The notes beneath the pieces are model-generated. The model searched no databases. It was not told the origin of the DNA and saw only the letters and a program-made list of their open reading frames with translations. A stretch of DNA of 64,000 nucleotides from Solitalea koreensis (GTDB taxonomy: Bacteria > Bacteroidota > Bacteroidia > Sphingobacteriales > Sphingobacteriaceae), in the NCBI RefSeq assembly GCF_900182575.1, contig NZ_FXSZ01000002.1, positions 310,001 to 374,000 of the forward strand, given 5' to 3'. Shown here one piece after another: positions 26,014 through 36,066 of this stretch (its first letter is position 1; the number at the start of each line of letters is the position of its first letter). The position numbers and the translations under genes are program-made.

Positions 26014-27849
26014 ATGTGTGGAATCATTGCTTACGTTGGACGCCAACAGGCTTTACCTATCTTATTAAATGGCTTAAAACGCCTTGAATACCGTGGTTAT
26101 GATAGTGCGGGTATTGCTGTTATGAATCCTGATCTTACAATTCTAAAGAAAAAAGGAAAGGTCATTAATCTGGAAGAATTAACTCAAAATGTAACAATAG
26201 TAAGCTCAATCGGTATGGGCCACACACGTTGGGCCACACATGGTGAACCCAGCGACCGGAATTCTCACCCTCACCCATCACATGACAAGCGATTAGCTAT
26301 TATCCACAATGGGATTATTGAAAACTATTCCATTTTAAAGCAAGAGCTACTAAGCAAGGGTCATATTTTTGAAAGTGATACAGATAGCGAGGTATTAATT
26401 CATTTTATTGAGGATATAAAAGAAAACCTAAACTGTTCATTAGAGCATGCGGTTCGAGTTGCATTAACCAGAGCCGTTGGCGCATACGCAATTGTGGTAA
26501 TGTCCCAAGATGATCCCAATACCCTAATTGCAGCGCGCAAAAGTAGTCCATTGATTGTTGGAGTTGGTAAAGACGAGTATTTCCTAGCATCTGATGCAAC
26601 TCCAATTGTCGAATATACAAATCAGGTTATCTACCTGAAAGATTATGAAATGGCAGTTATCCGAGACAACAAACTGACCATTACAGATCTTGAAAACAAC
26701 ATCCATGAACCGTACATCAAAGAGCTTGATATTGAGTTAGCCGCAATTGAAAAAGGCAACTTTGAGCATTACATGCTTAAAGAAATTTTTGAACAACCAA
26801 CTACCATTTTTGATTGTATGCGCGGTAGATTAATGGCAAATAAAGGCCTGGTGAAGGTAGGTGGCATCCGCGAATATGTCGATCAGCTAGCAAATGCCAA
26901 ACGGATAATCATTATTGCTTGTGGCACTTCATTACATGCTGGGATGGTTGCAAAATATCTTTTCGAAGAAGTTTGTCGTGTTACTGTTGAAGTTGAATAT
27001 GCTTCAGAATTTCGCTACCGCAATCCCGTAATTCGCGACGGTGATGTAGTGATCGCTATTTCGCAATCGGGTGAAACCGCTGATACACTTGTTGCTATTG
27101 AAAAAGCAAAAGAAATGGGCGCTATCATTTTAGGCATTTGTAATGTTGTTGGATCTTCAATCCCTCGCACATCTCATGCAGGAGCCTATACACATGCAGG
27201 TGCTGAAATTGGAGTAGCAAGCACAAAAGCATTCACTGCTCAGTTAACCGTTTTATACCTGATAGCGCTACAAATTGCAAAAGAAAAAGGAACGATGGAA
27301 AATGAACGCTTCCGTCGTATCTTAAATGAATTAGATAGTATTCCTAAAAAAGTTCAAAAAATATTGGACAATAGCTATATCGCACAATCTTTAGCTAGTT
27401 TGTATTTGGATGCCAAAAGCATGATTTATTTAGGACGCGGCTATAACTTTCCAATTGCTCTTGAAGGGGCGTTGAAAATGAAAGAGATTTCATATATCCA
27501 TGCAGAAGGTTATCCAGCAGCGGAAATGAAACATGGCCCTATAGCTTTAATTGATGATGAAATGCCGGTTATGTTCATTGCTACCAAAGACGCCACCTAC
27601 GAAAAGATTGTATCAAATATCCAGGAAGTAAAAGCACGAAAAGGAAAAGTAATAGCTATTGTAACTGAAGGAGATGATGCAGTTAAAAACTTGGCAGATC
27701 ATGTAATTGAAATCCCTGAAGTTGATGAAATTCTTACCCCCCTACTTTCTGTAATTCCACTGCAATTGTTTGCCTATTACACTGGCGTGCTTCGTGGTTG
27801 TAACGTTGATCAACCTAGAAATCTTGCTAAATCAGTGACAGTAGAATAA
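26014..27849 (+). CDS. glmS: Glutamine-fructose-6-phosphate aminotransferase (isomerizing)
   Basis: The 611-residue enzyme starts Met-Cys-Gly-Ile, so Cys2 becomes the N-terminal nucleophile of the glutaminase domain after Met removal (HTRWATHG near 72 and SDTDSEVL near 122 also fit). Two SIS domains follow from about residue 290 (ACGTSLHAG, AISQSGETADT) and the C-terminus ends DQPRNLAKSVTVE as usual. It makes glucosamine 6-phosphate, the entry to UDP-GlcNAc for peptidoglycan and LPS. The next gene starts six bases on, so they are probably co-transcribed. Confidence 0.97.
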   Translation: MCGIIAYVGRQQALPILLNGLKRLEYRGYDSAGIAVMNPDLTILKKKGKVINLEELTQNVTIVSSIGMGHTRWATHGEPSDRNSHPHPSHDKRLAIIHNGIIENYSILKQELLSKGHIFESDTDSEVLIHFIEDIKENLNCSLEHAVRVALTRAVGAYAIVVMSQDDPNTLIAARKSSPLIVGVGKDEYFLASDATPIVEYTNQVIYLKDYEMAVIRDNKLTITDLENNIHEPYIKELDIELAAIEKGNFEHYMLKEIFEQPTTIFDCMRGRLMANKGLVKVGGIREYVDQLANAKRIIIIACGTSLHAGMVAKYLFEEVCRVTVEVEYASEFRYRNPVIRDGDVVIAISQSGETADTLVAIEKAKEMGAIILGICNVVGSSIPRTSHAGAYTHAGAEIGVASTKAFTAQLTVLYLIALQIAKEKGTMENERFRRILNELDSIPKKVQKILDNSYIAQSLASLYLDAKSMIYLGRGYNFPIALEGALKMKEISYIHAEGYPAAEMKHGPIALIDDEMPVMFIATKDATYEKIVSNIQEVKARKGKVIAIVTEGDDAVKNLADHVIEIPEVDEILTPLLSVIPLQLFAYYTGVLRGCNVDQPRNLAKSVTVE

Positions 27850-27855
27850 TTAAAC

Positions 27856-30060
27856 ATGAGGCCAATCCGAAAAGATTCAATGACTGCTCTTGGTTATAAT
27901 TTTATAACCAGTGAATATATTCCCGAAGGAAAAGATGAATACTATTGCAGAAATGAACAAAATGGCAATAAAACTTATCGTCAGTTAAAGCCGAACGAAA
28001 TTCAACTTTTAATTGCCAATCACAATCTTTCAGATAATTGGAAAAACGTGATGGTAACCGATACGTTCAATCCAAGTTTTGTTCGTAATTGTAATTTTTA
28101 TGGCTTAGTCAGAATTGGTGACCTGGAAGAGTTTTTTCTAGAATATCATGACATGCGTTTTCCGGTTGGATTGTATAATTCAACAATTGTCTCTTGCGAC
28201 CTGGGTAATAATGTTTCACTGAATAATGTTAATTACATCTCTCACTATATTGTTGGCAACGAATCTATCTTATTCAATATAAGTGAACTTCAAGTTTCTA
28301 ACCATGCTAAGTTTGGGAACGGAATATTGATTAAAGGGGAAGCCGAATCACTCCGAATCTGGATGGAGGTTAGTAATGAAAATGGCGGACGACGAATTCT
28401 TCCATTTGACGGCATGCTTACTAGCGATGCTTTTTTATGGTCGAAATATCGAAATGATGCAGAATTGATGGAAAGGTTCGTTGAACTTACCGAAAGTAAA
28501 TTTCAACGACAAAGGGGCATCTATGGAACCATTGGTGAGCAATGTGTTCTCAAGAACTGTCAAATTATTAAAGATGTGAAAATTGGGGACGCAGCCTATA
28601 TAAAAGGGGCCAATAAGCTTAAAAATCTTACTATCAATAGTAATTTTGAAAGCCCTACCCAAATTGGCGAAGGTGTAGAATTGGTAAATGGAATAATTGG
28701 ATACGGTTGTAAAATTTTTTATGGTGTTAAGGCTGTCCGGTTTTCATTAGGTAATAATTCATCTTTGAAATATGGTGCGCGATTGATTAATTCAATTCTT
28801 GGAGAAAACTCAACCATTTCATGTTGTGAAGTATTAAATTGCTTAATATACCCTGGACACGAACAGCATCACAATAATTCCTTCCTGATTGCTGCAACCA
28901 TATTTGGACAAAGTAATATTGCAGCAGGAGCTACAATTGGCTCCAACCATAACTCACGGGCTAATGATGGTGAAATTGTAGCCGGACGCGGTTTTTGGCC
29001 TGGCCTCTGCGTAAGTTTAAAACACAACAGTAAATTTGCTGCTTTTACTTTGCTTGCTAAAGGTTCTTACCCCGCTGAACTAAATATATCCCTTCCATTT
29101 TCATTAGTCTCAATTAACGAACGCGACGATGTACTGCAAATTATACCTGCTTATTGGTGGATGTATAATATGTATGCTTTAGCACGTAATTCATGGAAGT
29201 ATAGCGTTCGTGATACACGAGTAATTCGATATCAGGAATATGAATATGATTACTTAGCACCTGATACCGTTGAAGAAATATTTGAAGCATTGCATATGCT
29301 TGAAAAATGGATACTGGATGATCAGTTACGCAAAAACGAGATTGAATCTGCTGCAAATAATGGGAATAAAACAGGTAAGGAAATTCTGCTAAATAAAAAG
29401 ATTAAACAGATTGAAATACTGGGCGGTGTTATTGAAGCAAGTAGCCGTAAATCAATCATCTTAAAACCATCAGCCGCATATGAATCTTATCATGAAATGA
29501 TTCATTACTTTGCGATGAAAACAATTATTGATCACGCAAAAACTCACAAATTAGCTGATCTTCAACAAATTTATTCCCGTTTACACCATGGTAAACGTTC
29601 TAAATGGATTAATATAGGTGGTCAAATTATTACTGAAAATCATATTCAGGAATTGAAAAATAATATCAAAAGCGGTTTGATAAAAAATTGGGATCAAGTA
29701 CATGAATACTATCAATATCAGCGAAGATTTTATGAACAACAAAAAGCCGAATATGCATTTGCAGCCTTATTGGATTTACACAATATTGTCAACTTTGATG
29801 GATTATCAATTCACTGGAATCAACTTATTGAAAGATCTGTTGAAATTGCAAAGAAGATCCGATCACGTACATTCGACTCTAGAAATAAAGATTACATGAA
29901 CGAATTCAGAAAGCTTCCTTATGATAATCAAGAGGAAATGGAAGCTGTTCTAGGTAAAATAAATGACAATGAATTCATTAAGACCATTGAGTCTGATTAT
30001 GAGAAATTTGTAGTCGGAGTTGAAAAATATCGAATAGTCCCCAAAATAATTTCTTTATAA
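27856..30060 (+). CDS. DUF4954-family protein with left-handed beta-helix (hexapeptide) region
   Basis: This 734-residue protein matches the large DUF4954 family typical of Bacteroidota. Residues from about 100 to 390 show the irregular I/V-G-x-x-x/N-x-x-I repeats of hexapeptide left-handed beta-helices (for example TIGSNHNSRANDGEIVAGRGFWPGL). The C-terminal third is helical and highly charged. Beta-helix proteins of this type are often acyl or sugar-nucleotide transferases, and its position directly after glmS points to amino-sugar metabolism, but no activity has been shown from what I can read. Confidence 0.8.
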   Translation: MRPIRKDSMTALGYNFITSEYIPEGKDEYYCRNEQNGNKTYRQLKPNEIQLLIANHNLSDNWKNVMVTDTFNPSFVRNCNFYGLVRIGDLEEFFLEYHDMRFPVGLYNSTIVSCDLGNNVSLNNVNYISHYIVGNESILFNISELQVSNHAKFGNGILIKGEAESLRIWMEVSNENGGRRILPFDGMLTSDAFLWSKYRNDAELMERFVELTESKFQRQRGIYGTIGEQCVLKNCQIIKDVKIGDAAYIKGANKLKNLTINSNFESPTQIGEGVELVNGIIGYGCKIFYGVKAVRFSLGNNSSLKYGARLINSILGENSTISCCEVLNCLIYPGHEQHHNNSFLIAATIFGQSNIAAGATIGSNHNSRANDGEIVAGRGFWPGLCVSLKHNSKFAAFTLLAKGSYPAELNISLPFSLVSINERDDVLQIIPAYWWMYNMYALARNSWKYSVRDTRVIRYQEYEYDYLAPDTVEEIFEALHMLEKWILDDQLRKNEIESAANNGNKTGKEILLNKKIKQIEILGGVIEASSRKSIILKPSAAYESYHEMIHYFAMKTIIDHAKTHKLADLQQIYSRLHHGKRSKWINIGGQIITENHIQELKNNIKSGLIKNWDQVHEYYQYQRRFYEQQKAEYAFAALLDLHNIVNFDGLSIHWNQLIERSVEIAKKIRSRTFDSRNKDYMNEFRKLPYDNQEEMEAVLGKINDNEFIKTIESDYEKFVVGVEKYRIVPKIISL

Positions 30061-30068
30061 AACGATAT

Positions 30069-30099
30069 TAAAAATAGCCGAACGTTTCGGCTATTTTTA
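30069..30099 (+). terminator. Terminator of the glmS unit
   Basis: A perfect 14-bp stem TAAAAATAGCCGAA / TTCGGCTATTTTTA with a 3-nt loop, followed by GTTTTG, lies eight bases after the DUF4954 stop. Confidence 0.88.
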
Positions 30100-30161
30100 G
30101 TTTTGACAACTCTATTAATTTCCAAATGTCACTTTCAGAAAAAAAATAGGAGACAAAAACG

Positions 30162-30169
30162 TATTTTTG
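30162..30169 (+). promoter_or_regulatory. Candidate -7 box abutting lepA
   Basis: TATTTTTG is a perfect TAnnTTTG match ending seven bases before the lepA ATG. Transcription would begin at or next to the start codon, giving a nearly leaderless mRNA. Confidence 0.45.
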
Positions 30170-30176
30170 CAGCCGA

Positions 30177-31961
30177 ATGAAGAATATACGTAACTTTTGT
30201 ATTATAGCTCACATTGACCATGGTAAAAGTACCCTGGCAGACAGATTGTTAGAGTTTACAAAAACCATCTCAGCTCGTGACGCTCAAGCGCAGTTGTTAG
30301 ACAACATGGATCTTGAACGTGAGCGTGGTATTACCATTAAAAGTCACGCCATCCAGATGAAATATCTGCAAGGTGGCGAAAACTATATTTTAAACCTTAT
30401 CGATACTCCGGGCCACGTAGATTTTTCTTACGAAGTTTCTCGATCGATCGCTGCTTGTGAAGGCGCCTTATTGATCGTAGATGCCTCCCAAGGAATTCAG
30501 GCACAAACCATTTCCAATCTGTATTTGGCCTTGGAACACGATCTTCACATCATTCCTATTCTTAACAAAATGGATCTTCCCGGCGCTATGCCTGAAGAAG
30601 TGAAAGACCAAATTATTGAATTGATTGGTTGTGACCGCGATGAAATCATTCCTGCATCAGGTAAAACCGGGTTGGGAGTTGACAAAATTCTTGAGGCAAT
30701 TGTTGAACGCGTACCAGCTCCTGTTGGTGATCCAAACGCCCCGCTTCAGGCATTGATCTTCGATTCAGTGTTTAACTCTTTCCGTGGTATTATTGCGTAC
30801 TTTAAAGTATTAAACGGTGAAATCCGTAAAAACGACAAAGTGAAATTCGTAGCTACCGGCAAGGAGTATATTGCTGATGAGGTTGGAGTATTGAAATTAA
30901 ACCAAGAACCTCGAGATGTTATTAAAACCGGTGATGTAGGTTATATCATTTCAGGAATTAAAGAAGCTCGGGAAGTTAAAGTTGGTGACACAATTACCAA
31001 AGTTGATAACCCAGGTGAATCTATTAAAGGTTTTGAAGAAGTAAAGCCTATGGTATTTGCCGGCATTTATCCGGTTGATACTGAAGATTTCGAAGAACTT
31101 CGCGAAGCAATGCATAAACTACAGTTGAATGACGCTTCAATTGTATTCGAACCTGAGTCATCAGCTGCCCTAGGATTTGGATTCCGTTGCGGATTCTTGG
31201 GAATGCTACACATGGAAATTATTCAGGAGCGCTTGGAAAGAGAGTTCGGCATGACCGTTATTACTACGGTTCCCAATGTATCCTACAAAGCGTATACAAG
31301 CAAAGGTGATGAAATCATTGTAAACAACCCTTCTGATCTTCCTGATCCAAGCAAAATCGATTTTGTTGAAGAACCTTACATCAAAGCAAATATCATTACG
31401 AAGTCTGAGTTTGTAGGACCAGTAATGTCATTGTGTATCCAAAAACGTGGTACCATTGTAAATCAATCGTATTTAACGTCTGATCGCGTTGAATTGGTTT
31501 TTGAAATGCCAATGGGTGAAATTGTATTTGATTTTTATGATAAATTAAAAACCATTTCAAAAGGATATGCTTCATTTGATTACCATCAGATAGGTTATCG
31601 TCAATCTGATTTGGTAAAAATGGATATTCGTTTGAATTCAGAACCAGTTGATGCACTTTCATCATTAATTCACCGTAGTAATGCTTATAACTTTGGTAAG
31701 AAAATCTGCGAAAAATTAAAAGAACTATTACCTCGTCAACAATTCGAAATTGCAATTCAAGCGTCTTTAGGCGCAAAAGTTATTGCACGTGAAACCGTAA
31801 AAGCAATGCGTAAAGATGTTACCGCTAAATGTTATGGTGGTGATATTTCTCGTAAACGTAAATTGTTAGAAAAACAAAAAGAAGGTAAAAAACGTATGCG
31901 TCAGGTAGGTTCAGTTGAGATTCCTCAATCTGCGTTTATGGCGGTACTGAAACTTGATTAA
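30177..31961 (+). CDS. lepA: Elongation factor 4 (LepA)
   Basis: The 594-residue GTPase has AHIDHGKST (G1), DTPGHVDF (G3) and NKMDLPGA (G4), domain II, the EF-G-like domains and the LepA-specific C-terminus (CYGGDISRKRKLLEKQKEGKKRM). It binds the ribosome and helps during stress or initiation. The product is full length. It is followed by a palindromic repeat and then folD. Confidence 0.97.
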   Translation: MKNIRNFCIIAHIDHGKSTLADRLLEFTKTISARDAQAQLLDNMDLERERGITIKSHAIQMKYLQGGENYILNLIDTPGHVDFSYEVSRSIAACEGALLIVDASQGIQAQTISNLYLALEHDLHIIPILNKMDLPGAMPEEVKDQIIELIGCDRDEIIPASGKTGLGVDKILEAIVERVPAPVGDPNAPLQALIFDSVFNSFRGIIAYFKVLNGEIRKNDKVKFVATGKEYIADEVGVLKLNQEPRDVIKTGDVGYIISGIKEAREVKVGDTITKVDNPGESIKGFEEVKPMVFAGIYPVDTEDFEELREAMHKLQLNDASIVFEPESSAALGFGFRCGFLGMLHMEIIQERLEREFGMTVITTVPNVSYKAYTSKGDEIIVNNPSDLPDPSKIDFVEEPYIKANIITKSEFVGPVMSLCIQKRGTIVNQSYLTSDRVELVFEMPMGEIVFDFYDKLKTISKGYASFDYHQIGYRQSDLVKMDIRLNSEPVDALSSLIHRSNAYNFGKKICEKLKELLPRQQFEIAIQASLGAKVIARETVKAMRKDVTAKCYGGDISRKRKLLEKQKEGKKRMRQVGSVEIPQSAFMAVLKLD

Positions 31962-31973
31962 TTATAAATTTTA

Positions 31974-32027
31974 GAATTATGAATTATGAATGTAACTGAT
32001 CATTTCACAATTCATAATTTATAATTC
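31974..32027. repeat. AT-rich imperfect palindrome, dispersed family
   Basis: GAATTATGAATTATGAATGT (31974-31993) is nearly complementary to the segment 32007-32027 and fills the lepA-folD gap. The same core words recur at 37290-37320 and 41707-41761. Confidence 0.6.
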
Positions 32028-32040
32028 ACATTTTTTTAAT

Positions 32041-32922
32041 ATGCAATTACTCGACGGAAAGTTTGTATCTGAAAAGCTTAAAAATGATATTGCGGCGCAA
32101 GCTGCTGACTTTTTAAAGGAAACCGGCCGTAAACCTCATTTAGTAGCAATATTAGTAGGCAATGATGGTGCAAGTGAAACCTATGTAGCAAGCAAAATGA
32201 AGAATTGCGAAAAAGTAGGTTTTCAATCTGGTCTTATTCGCTATGATTCAAGTATTACTGAAGCTGAATTATTAAACAAAATAGAAGAACTCAATAAAAA
32301 TCCTCAAGTTGATGGTTTTATAGTTCAACTTCCTTTGCCTAAACACATTGATGCTGAAAAGGTAACAGAAGCAATCGATTACCGTAAGGATGTTGATGGC
32401 TTCCACCCTATCAATTTAGGACGTATGCAGCGCAATTTACCTTGTTTTATCCCAGCAACTCCTTATGGTATCATGTTGATGCTTGAGGAGTACGGAATTG
32501 ACACTACAGGCAAATATTGCGTTGTTATTGGCAGAAGTAATATTGTTGGTTCACCAATGAGCATTTTAATGGCTCGTAACAACAATCCGGGTAATTGCAC
32601 GGTTACTATTGTACACAGCAAAACTCCTGACATTAAAGAGTACACTCGTAAAGCCGATATCCTCATCGCGGCTATCGGTAAAGCTGATTTTGTAACTGCC
32701 GATATGGTTAAAGAAGGTGCCATTATAATTGACGTTGGTATCAATCGTGTTGAATCAGCTGAAACCAAATCAGGATTTAAGCTGAAAGGAGATGTTAAAT
32801 TTGATGAGGTAGCCCCAAAAAGTTCATACATCACTCCTGTTCCAGGCGGCGTTGGCTTAATGACCATTGTGAGTTTACTAAAAAACACATTAGCTGCTGC
32901 TAAAAGAGAAGTTTATAAATAG
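32041..32922 (+). CDS. folD: Methylenetetrahydrofolate dehydrogenase/cyclohydrolase
   Basis: The 293-residue bifunctional enzyme has the FolD landmarks: ETYVASKMKNCEKVG, with Tyr and the catalytic Lys near 56, QLPLPKHI near 101, DVDGFHPINLG near 124, the NAD(P) loop IGRSNIVGSP near 170, and PGGVGLMT near 274. It interconverts methylene-, methenyl- and formyl-tetrahydrofolate. It appears to be a single-gene unit flanked by two different palindromes. Confidence 0.97.
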   Translation: MQLLDGKFVSEKLKNDIAAQAADFLKETGRKPHLVAILVGNDGASETYVASKMKNCEKVGFQSGLIRYDSSITEAELLNKIEELNKNPQVDGFIVQLPLPKHIDAEKVTEAIDYRKDVDGFHPINLGRMQRNLPCFIPATPYGIMLMLEEYGIDTTGKYCVVIGRSNIVGSPMSILMARNNNPGNCTVTIVHSKTPDIKEYTRKADILIAAIGKADFVTADMVKEGAIIIDVGINRVESAETKSGFKLKGDVKFDEVAPKSSYITPVPGGVGLMTIVSLLKNTLAAAKREVYK

Positions 32923-32979
32923 TAGCATTGTCAGTTGCAGTATGCAGTAAGACTTTAGACTGAATACTGCTGACTACTA
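32923..32979. repeat. Imperfect palindrome between folD and queE
   Basis: GTCAG-TT-GCAGTAT (from 32930) pairs with ATACTGC-TGAC (32964-32974), and flanking AGTA/TACT and CAGT/ACTG also pair. It differs in sequence from the AATTCATAATTC family and has no T-run. Confidence 0.5.
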
Positions 32980-33001
32980 AATTAATTATATTGAAATTAA
33001 A

Positions 33002-33634
33002 ATGAGCAGCGTTCTTAACAAAATACCGACAGACGGCACCCTTTTACCTCTTATGGAAGAATTTTATACCATCCAGGGAGAAGGATTTAATACCGGTAAG
33101 GCTGCATATTTCATTCGTTTAGGCGGATGTGATGTCGGTTGCCACTGGTGTGATGTGAAAGAATCATGGGATGCAGAATTACATCCACTTACCAATTCAG
33201 ATATTATTGTTGAGAACGCCGGCAAATTCCCTTCTAAAGCCGTAGTTGTTACCGGCGGCGAACCATTGTTATACAATTTGGATTACCTTACCTCCGAGCT
33301 TCAGAAAAAAGGTATTAAAACCTTTATTGAAACTTCAGGAGCCTATCCCCTTTCAGGTTCTTGGGATTGGATTTGCCTTTCTCCCAAAAAATTCAAATCA
33401 CCCCGTCCGGATATCCTTCCCCTTGCGAATGAATTGAAAGTGATTGTTTTTAACAAAAGTGACTTTGATTGGGCTGAGCAACATGCGGCTCATGTTTCAG
33501 ATAAATGTAAATTATACCTTCAACCAGAATGGAGCAAGCATTCTGAAATGACTCCATTAATCGTTGATTATGTGATGAATAACCCGCGTTGGGAAATTTC
33601 TCTACAAACGCACAAATACCTTAATATTCCTTAA
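33002..33634 (+). CDS. queE: 7-carboxy-7-deazaguanine synthase
   Basis: The 210-residue radical-SAM enzyme has the three iron-sulfur ligands in C-x3-C-x2-C (CDVGCHWCD near residues 41-49), an N-terminal FYTIQGEGFNTGKAAYFIRLGG segment that is characteristic of QueE, and VVTGGEPLL. It turns carboxy-tetrahydropterin into the deazaguanine precursor of queuosine. No other queuosine genes are adjacent. Confidence 0.94.
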   Translation: MSSVLNKIPTDGTLLPLMEEFYTIQGEGFNTGKAAYFIRLGGCDVGCHWCDVKESWDAELHPLTNSDIIVENAGKFPSKAVVVTGGEPLLYNLDYLTSELQKKGIKTFIETSGAYPLSGSWDWICLSPKKFKSPRPDILPLANELKVIVFNKSDFDWAEQHAAHVSDKCKLYLQPEWSKHSEMTPLIVDYVMNNPRWEISLQTHKYLNIP

Positions 33635-33684
33635 GAGCTCAAAGGTTTGTTTAATTGCTTTTCTGTATTTAAATTGACCTCATC

Positions 33685-35592
33685 ATGCAAAGATTCTGCT
33701 TAGTCTTATTATTTTGTTTATACAGTACTTTATCTGTCTTTGGACAAGTTAAGCTTTCATCGCAATCAAAAAAAGCAATAGAATATTATAACAAATCTGA
33801 TGAATATCTATCAGTAAAAAATTACAAAGAAGGTTCTGCAATACTTGAAAAAGCTGTTAAAGAAGACCCCAACTTCATTGATGCTTTCCAACGATTAGGT
33901 GACATCTATCGGATAACAAAAGATACTGCCAATGCAAAAAAGAATTATCAGCGCGTAATTTTATTGAATCCGGATTTTCAAAAACAAGATTATTTCTTTT
34001 TAGGTGATATTGAAATTTCCAACGGCAACTATATTTCCGCTCGTCAATACCTGGAAAAATTCATGTCATACGAAGACAAAGCCCAAAAATATATACCTGA
34101 TGCCAAACGGCTACTTGCTGATTGTAAGTTTGCTGATACTGCACTTAAAACCCCTGTTGCTTTCAATCCTAAAAACCTTGGTGACAAAATAAATACTTCG
34201 GCCGATGAGTATTTTCCAACCATTACAGCTGATGGCGCTACCTTGATTTTTACCAGAAGAACCGTAAATAATGAGGATTTTTATTTCAGTAATCTGGTAG
34301 ACGGCAAATGGTCATTAACTACTCCTCTGAAAGGTAATATTAATACACCGAACTGCAATGAAGGTGCCTGTAATGTATATGCTGATGGTCAGCTTTTATT
34401 GTTTACCATTTGTAATAGCCCCAATGGTTTGGGCAGATGCGATATCTATTTTGCAAAACTGGAAGGATCTAAATGGTCGAAACCTTTCAATTTGGGTCCT
34501 CCAATAAATACCACTAACTGGGAATCACAAGCTTGTTTAGCACCCAACGGCCGAACGTTATATTTTGTGAGTGAAAGAAAAGGAGGTTTGGGTAAAAACG
34601 ACATCTGGAAAGCCGAATTACAAGACGACGGAAGCTGGACGGCCCCCGAAAACCTAGGGCCCAATATTAATACGCCATTTAATGATGAATCTCCCTTTTT
34701 GCATGCTGATGATCAAACCTTGTATTTTAGTTCAGAGGGTTGGCCAGGAATGGGAGCTCATGATATTTTTATTTCAAGAAAGGATAATGCCGGCAATTGG
34801 GGCAAACCTCAAAACATTGGATATCCAATTAACACGTTTAGAGAAGAAATAAGCTTGGTAACGGATGGTTCTGGTAACAAAGGATATTTCTCCTCCAATA
34901 CACTTAGCGGACATGGCGGCTATGATCTTTACAATTTTGACCTTCCTGAAAGCATAAAACCGGCAAAACTAACTTTTGTTAAAGGCATTGTGTTTGACAA
35001 AAACGATAAATTAAAACTGGATGCGCGTGTTGAAGTCATCAATTTGAAAACGGGTACCAGTATTTATAAATCGCTTTCAAATGCTGAAACAGGTAACTTT
35101 TTTGCAAGCCTGCCCTTGGGCAATGAATACGTTTTAAATGTTTCAAAAAAAGGCTATTTGTTCTATTCGGATCATTTCACTATTCCAGGCAATGATACTT
35201 CCCGCGTTTTTACCATTGAAGCCCCATTAAGTCCGATTGCCGTTGGTGAAAAAGTTGTTTTAAAGAATATCTTTTTCGAAACAAATTCTTTTCAATTGAA
35301 TCCTTCATCGAAAATTGAATTGAATAAGTTAATTGATTTCATGAAATCCAATCCAACAGTAAATATTGAAATATCCGGCCATACTGATAATATTGGAGGA
35401 ATTCAGCCTAATCAACTCTTGTCAGAAAATCGAGCTAAAACGGTTTATGGATATATTATTAAAGCCTTTCCTTATCCCAACCGACTTAGTTATAAGGGTT
35501 ACGGAGAAACACAACCTATTGATAATAACGGCACAGAAAAAGGAAGAGCCAATAATCGTCGAACCGAATTTAAAGTCACTAAAATTGAATAA
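33685..35592 (+). CDS. OmpA-family protein with TPR, PD40 repeats and OmpA C-terminal domain
   Basis: The 635-residue exported protein has a signal peptide (about 21 residues, ending VFGQ), two to three TPR repeats (about 30-140), a set of PD40/WD40-like blades (about 165-425, with repeated TLYFSS/TLYFVSE-type strands), a small carboxypeptidase-regulatory-like beta domain (about 440-505), and a C-terminal OmpA domain with the peptidoglycan-binding ISGHTDNIGG and NRRTEFKV. This layout is common in Bacteroidota, including genes linked to gliding/type IX secretion and the cell envelope. It probably tethers the outer membrane to peptidoglycan. Confidence 0.9.
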   Translation: MQRFCLVLLFCLYSTLSVFGQVKLSSQSKKAIEYYNKSDEYLSVKNYKEGSAILEKAVKEDPNFIDAFQRLGDIYRITKDTANAKKNYQRVILLNPDFQKQDYFFLGDIEISNGNYISARQYLEKFMSYEDKAQKYIPDAKRLLADCKFADTALKTPVAFNPKNLGDKINTSADEYFPTITADGATLIFTRRTVNNEDFYFSNLVDGKWSLTTPLKGNINTPNCNEGACNVYADGQLLLFTICNSPNGLGRCDIYFAKLEGSKWSKPFNLGPPINTTNWESQACLAPNGRTLYFVSERKGGLGKNDIWKAELQDDGSWTAPENLGPNINTPFNDESPFLHADDQTLYFSSEGWPGMGAHDIFISRKDNAGNWGKPQNIGYPINTFREEISLVTDGSGNKGYFSSNTLSGHGGYDLYNFDLPESIKPAKLTFVKGIVFDKNDKLKLDARVEVINLKTGTSIYKSLSNAETGNFFASLPLGNEYVLNVSKKGYLFYSDHFTIPGNDTSRVFTIEAPLSPIAVGEKVVLKNIFFETNSFQLNPSSKIELNKLIDFMKSNPTVNIEISGHTDNIGGIQPNQLLSENRAKTVYGYIIKAFPYPNRLSYKGYGETQPIDNNGTEKGRANNRRTEFKVTKIE

Positions 35593-35627
35593 TTTCATCC
35601 CTCATAAATTAAACTTTAAGTAGAAAA

Positions 35628-36062
35628 ATGAAGAATCAAAATTATGCTAATCACAGCCGGATGGTTCCGGGATTTCATTATGTATTATTGTTTTTATTAA
35701 TTGCGGGCTTAATTGGTTCGATTATTAATCTTTTTAATTCTGTTCAAGATCACAGTAACTTATATAGCGCTTCATTAATAGCCTTATTATTCATTTGCGC
35801 TGGATTATCGTATTATTATACACGTTCTTTTCCATTAAGAGCGCAAGACAGAGCCATCCGCGCTGAAGAAAATCTCAGACATTATATACTCGCGGGAAAG
35901 CCACTTGATAGCCGTTTACGAATGGGGCAAATTATTGCGTTACGCTTTGCTGGTGACGAGGAATTTGTTGCTCTTGCTAGCCGTGCTGCTGAACAAGGTT
36001 TAAATAGCGACGAGATTAAAAAAGAAATTAAAAACTGGAAGATCGATCACAACAGAGTTTAA
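35628..36062 (+). CDS. DUF6526-family membrane protein
   Basis: The 144-residue protein has two membrane helices (about residues 18-40 and 50-68) and then a charged helical tail with the sequence LRHYILAGKPLDSRLRMGQI. It resembles a Bacteroidota family annotated DUF6526. No function is known. The next gene follows after four bases, so the pair is co-transcribed. Confidence 0.75.
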   Translation: MKNQNYANHSRMVPGFHYVLLFLLIAGLIGSIINLFNSVQDHSNLYSASLIALLFICAGLSYYYTRSFPLRAQDRAIRAEENLRHYILAGKPLDSRLRMGQIIALRFAGDEEFVALASRAAEQGLNSDEIKKEIKNWKIDHNRV

Positions 36063-36066
36063 GAAA

